DNA of 64,000 nt from Chrysogorgia sp. JL179-B06. Lineage: Eukaryota; Cnidaria; Anthozoa; Scleralcyonacea; Chrysogorgiidae. The notes under the pieces were generated by a model. The model made no database searches and was not told where the DNA came from. It saw nothing but the letters and a program-made list of their open reading frames with translations. Location: positions 1,727,501 through 1,791,500 of the forward strand of contig JAYKKM010000310.1 in NCBI GenBank assembly GCA_035772405.1. Direction: 5' to 3'. This document shows, one piece after another, positions 62,231 to 64,000 of the stretch. Position 1 is the first letter of the stretch; every line of letters starts with the position of its first letter. The translations under genes were made by a program, and so were the position numbers.

Positions 62231-63961
62231 AATAATAATAATAATAATAATTATATTTATATAGCGCATCATATCCACTAATTGTTCATGGCGCTTCACA
62301 ACAATGCTACTATAAATAAAATACAAAATTAATTAAATGCCTACATAATATAGAGACCCATCATCAGCAAATTTGGTAAATAAATAAGTCTTTAGGGATT
62401 TCTTAAAAAGTAAAAGTGTACTAGATTTACGAATACTAAAAGGCAGCTTGTTCCAAAGTCTCGGGGCACATGCAGCAAAAGCTCTGTCACCAAAACTCTT
62501 GGTGTGCGTTCTAGGTTGTGTCAAAAGCTCCTTAGATTCGGACCGTAGAGTTCTGGAAGACTTCTGATAATGTAATAAGTCTACTAGATACTTAGGACTA
62601 TACCCATTCAGTGCTTTGTAAACAAGTAGTAATATCTTAAATATGATACGATAGTGGATTGGAAGCCAGTGAAGTTCAACCAACACAGGGGTAATATGAT
62701 CAGATCTGCCAGTACGAGTCACAATCCGAGCTGCGGTATTCTGAACATATTGAATCTTCTTCAATCGATACTTAGGCACACCAATCAAGAGAGAATTACA
62801 ATAGTCCAGTTTGGAGGTGACAAAAGCATGCACTGCAACAGTAGTAGACTCATTATTAAGATATTTCCTAATTCTTGACAAATTTTTCAGATGGTAAAAT
62901 GAGGATTTGCATATCACTTTAATGTGGTTATCGAATGTCATATGTTCATCAAAAACAACTCCAAGACTATGAGCAGTAGATGAAACGGATACCCTCTCAC
63001 AACCAATTTGAACACATTCCAATGAGGGTACTACCCGATACTTCGAGTGGATTAACAAGATACTAGTTTTATCCTGATTAAGCTTTAGCTCATTCAGCTC
63101 CATCCATCTACAAATATCAGCTACACAGCTCTCAGCACGATCTTTTGCTGCAGAAGTGTCGTTGGTTTTAAATGACAAGTAGAGTTGTGTGTCATCAGCA
63201 TAAAGGTGGTACTTGAGATTGTAACTCTTGATAATATCAGCAAGTGGTGACGTATACAACAGGTATAGAATAGGACCTAACACTGATCCTTGAGGCACAC
63301 CCACAGCCAGGTCCCGTTTGGAAGAGTGTGATCCATTGATGGCAACAAATTGGCTTCGATTGTCCAAATATGATTTGAACCAATTCAAGACAACACCACT
63401 GATCCCGAAGCGTTCTCGAAGTCGAGCCAATAATAGGCTATGGTTCACCGTGTCGAAAGCCGCCGACAAATCAAGCAGTATCAGTATTACGTGTTCACCA
63501 TTATCCAGCGACTGCATAATGTCATTCTGAACCACCAGTAATGCAGTCTCAGTGCTATGAAATATCTTATAAGCAGACTGCATACGTTAATGAAGATCAT
63601 TATCGGTAAGGTAATCATTAAGCTGCACGAAAACTGCTTTTTCAATCAGTTTAGAAACAAATTTAAGATTTGATACTGGACGAAAATTTGAAAACTCCTC
63701 GAAATCAGAATTCGCTTTCTTCAGTAAGGGTAACAACATAGCAACCTTTAGATCATCAGGCATATCGCCAGAGGCCAGTGACAAATTAATAATTCTTCTA
63801 AAGACAGGTATCAAAGTCTTATAACACTTCTGCATGATGGACGCAGGTATCGGATCAAGTGAGCACGACTTGATAACAGATCGACACACCAAACCCAATA
63901 CATCATCATCAGTAAGAGGATTAAAAATACTAAAGGTCGAAATACAAGTATCATAAGTCAC
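62231..63961 (-). mobile_element. CR1/L2-type LINE, minus strand, runs off the right edge
   Basis: 3' end is the (AAT)n stretch at 62231-62251 preceded in sense by GCGCTATATAAAT. The open frame continues to the right edge, so the 5' end lies outside. Single in-frame TAA at 63584-63586. This LINE is far better preserved than the one at 3-5 kb, suggesting more recent activity. Confidence 0.9.
62333..63961 (-). pseudogene. LINE reverse transcriptase, C-terminal half
   Basis: From the edge: FNPLTDDDVLGLVCRSVIKS, then NFRPVSNLKFVSKLIEKAVF (RT motif 1), a TAA at 63584-63586, then MQSAYKIFHSTETALLVVQN, LLDLSAAFDTVNHSLLLARL (catalytic Asp in SAAFD), VPQGSVLGPILYLLYTSPLA and KYHLYADDTQLYLSFKT (catalytic YADD). 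The C-terminal HWLPIHYRIIFKILLLVYKA and APRLWNKLPFSIRKS blocks are typical of CR1/L2 clade proteins. One nonsense codon is the only defect seen here. It would copy its own RNA by target-primed reverse transcription. Confidence 0.9.
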
Positions 63962-64000
63962 AAAAAGTCCATCCTGACTATTATGTGCATCTTTCGTGGT

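Overview
The window looks like a repeat-rich animal genome, most likely a marine invertebrate; cnidarian is my best guess. The basis is eukaryotic: degraded non-LTR and LTR retrotransposons, hAT- and TTAA-type DNA transposons, GT-AG introns, a tRNA-derived SINE and A/T-rich intergenic DNA. The guess of cnidarian rests only on the look of several repeat families and is weak. I see no clearly intact single-copy host gene.

1-33.3 kb is layered transposon debris. In order: two TTAA-flanked MITEs (1.5-2.7 kb); a LINE that has lost its RT catalytic core (2.96-5.33 kb); a multi-exon hAT (ZNF862-like) gene spread over 6.5-12.5 kb. A 1479-bp non-autonomous hAT element with a perfect 8-bp duplication, and a TTAA-flanked giant palindrome carrying head-to-head THAP sequences, both sit inside that hAT gene. 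Then come two transposase-like remnants (13.0-15.3 kb), a complete but decayed minus-strand Ty3/gypsy element with LTRs and a GTAGC target duplication (16.2-20.84 kb), a minus-strand tnp2-like gene carrying another hAT MITE (23.2-25.4 kb), duplicated exons of an unknown multi-copy gene, two foldback elements (29.4-30.3 kb) and a DIRS-like gag (32.2-33.36 kb).

33.35 to about 59.8 kb is much more AT-rich and holds an endogenous Polinton/Maverick (adintovirus-like) dsDNA virus. Its core genes are a retrovirus-type integrase, penton (minor capsid), double-jelly-roll major capsid, adenain/Ulp1-type protease, FtsK/HerA-type packaging ATPase and protein-primed family B DNA polymerase. Capsid, protease and integrase genes read to the right; ATPase and polymerase read to the left; the two blocks converge at about 45.7-46.2 kb. 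Most core genes carry one or a few in-frame stops or one-base shifts while catalytic motifs remain, so this is a decaying provirus (or one with assembly indels). It is longer than a usual 15-20 kb Polinton because of its accessory genes: a Fic-domain protein, a SET-domain protein, a candidate Bcl-2-like protein, a candidate N-myristoylated protein, a three-member family of small minus-strand proteins, twin small Cys-containing proteins, and a 400-aa gene whose second copy is split by a SINE. No terminal inverted repeats or 6-bp duplication could be identified by eye, so its ends are approximate.

60-64 kb returns to host repeats: a minus-strand, probably multi-copy gene with ubiquitin-like segments (61.0-62.1 kb) and a minus-strand CR1/L2-type LINE (62.23-63.96 kb and beyond the edge). 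The LINE's 3' tail closely resembles the tail of the SINE inside the provirus, suggesting that it, or a close relative, mobilised the SINE.
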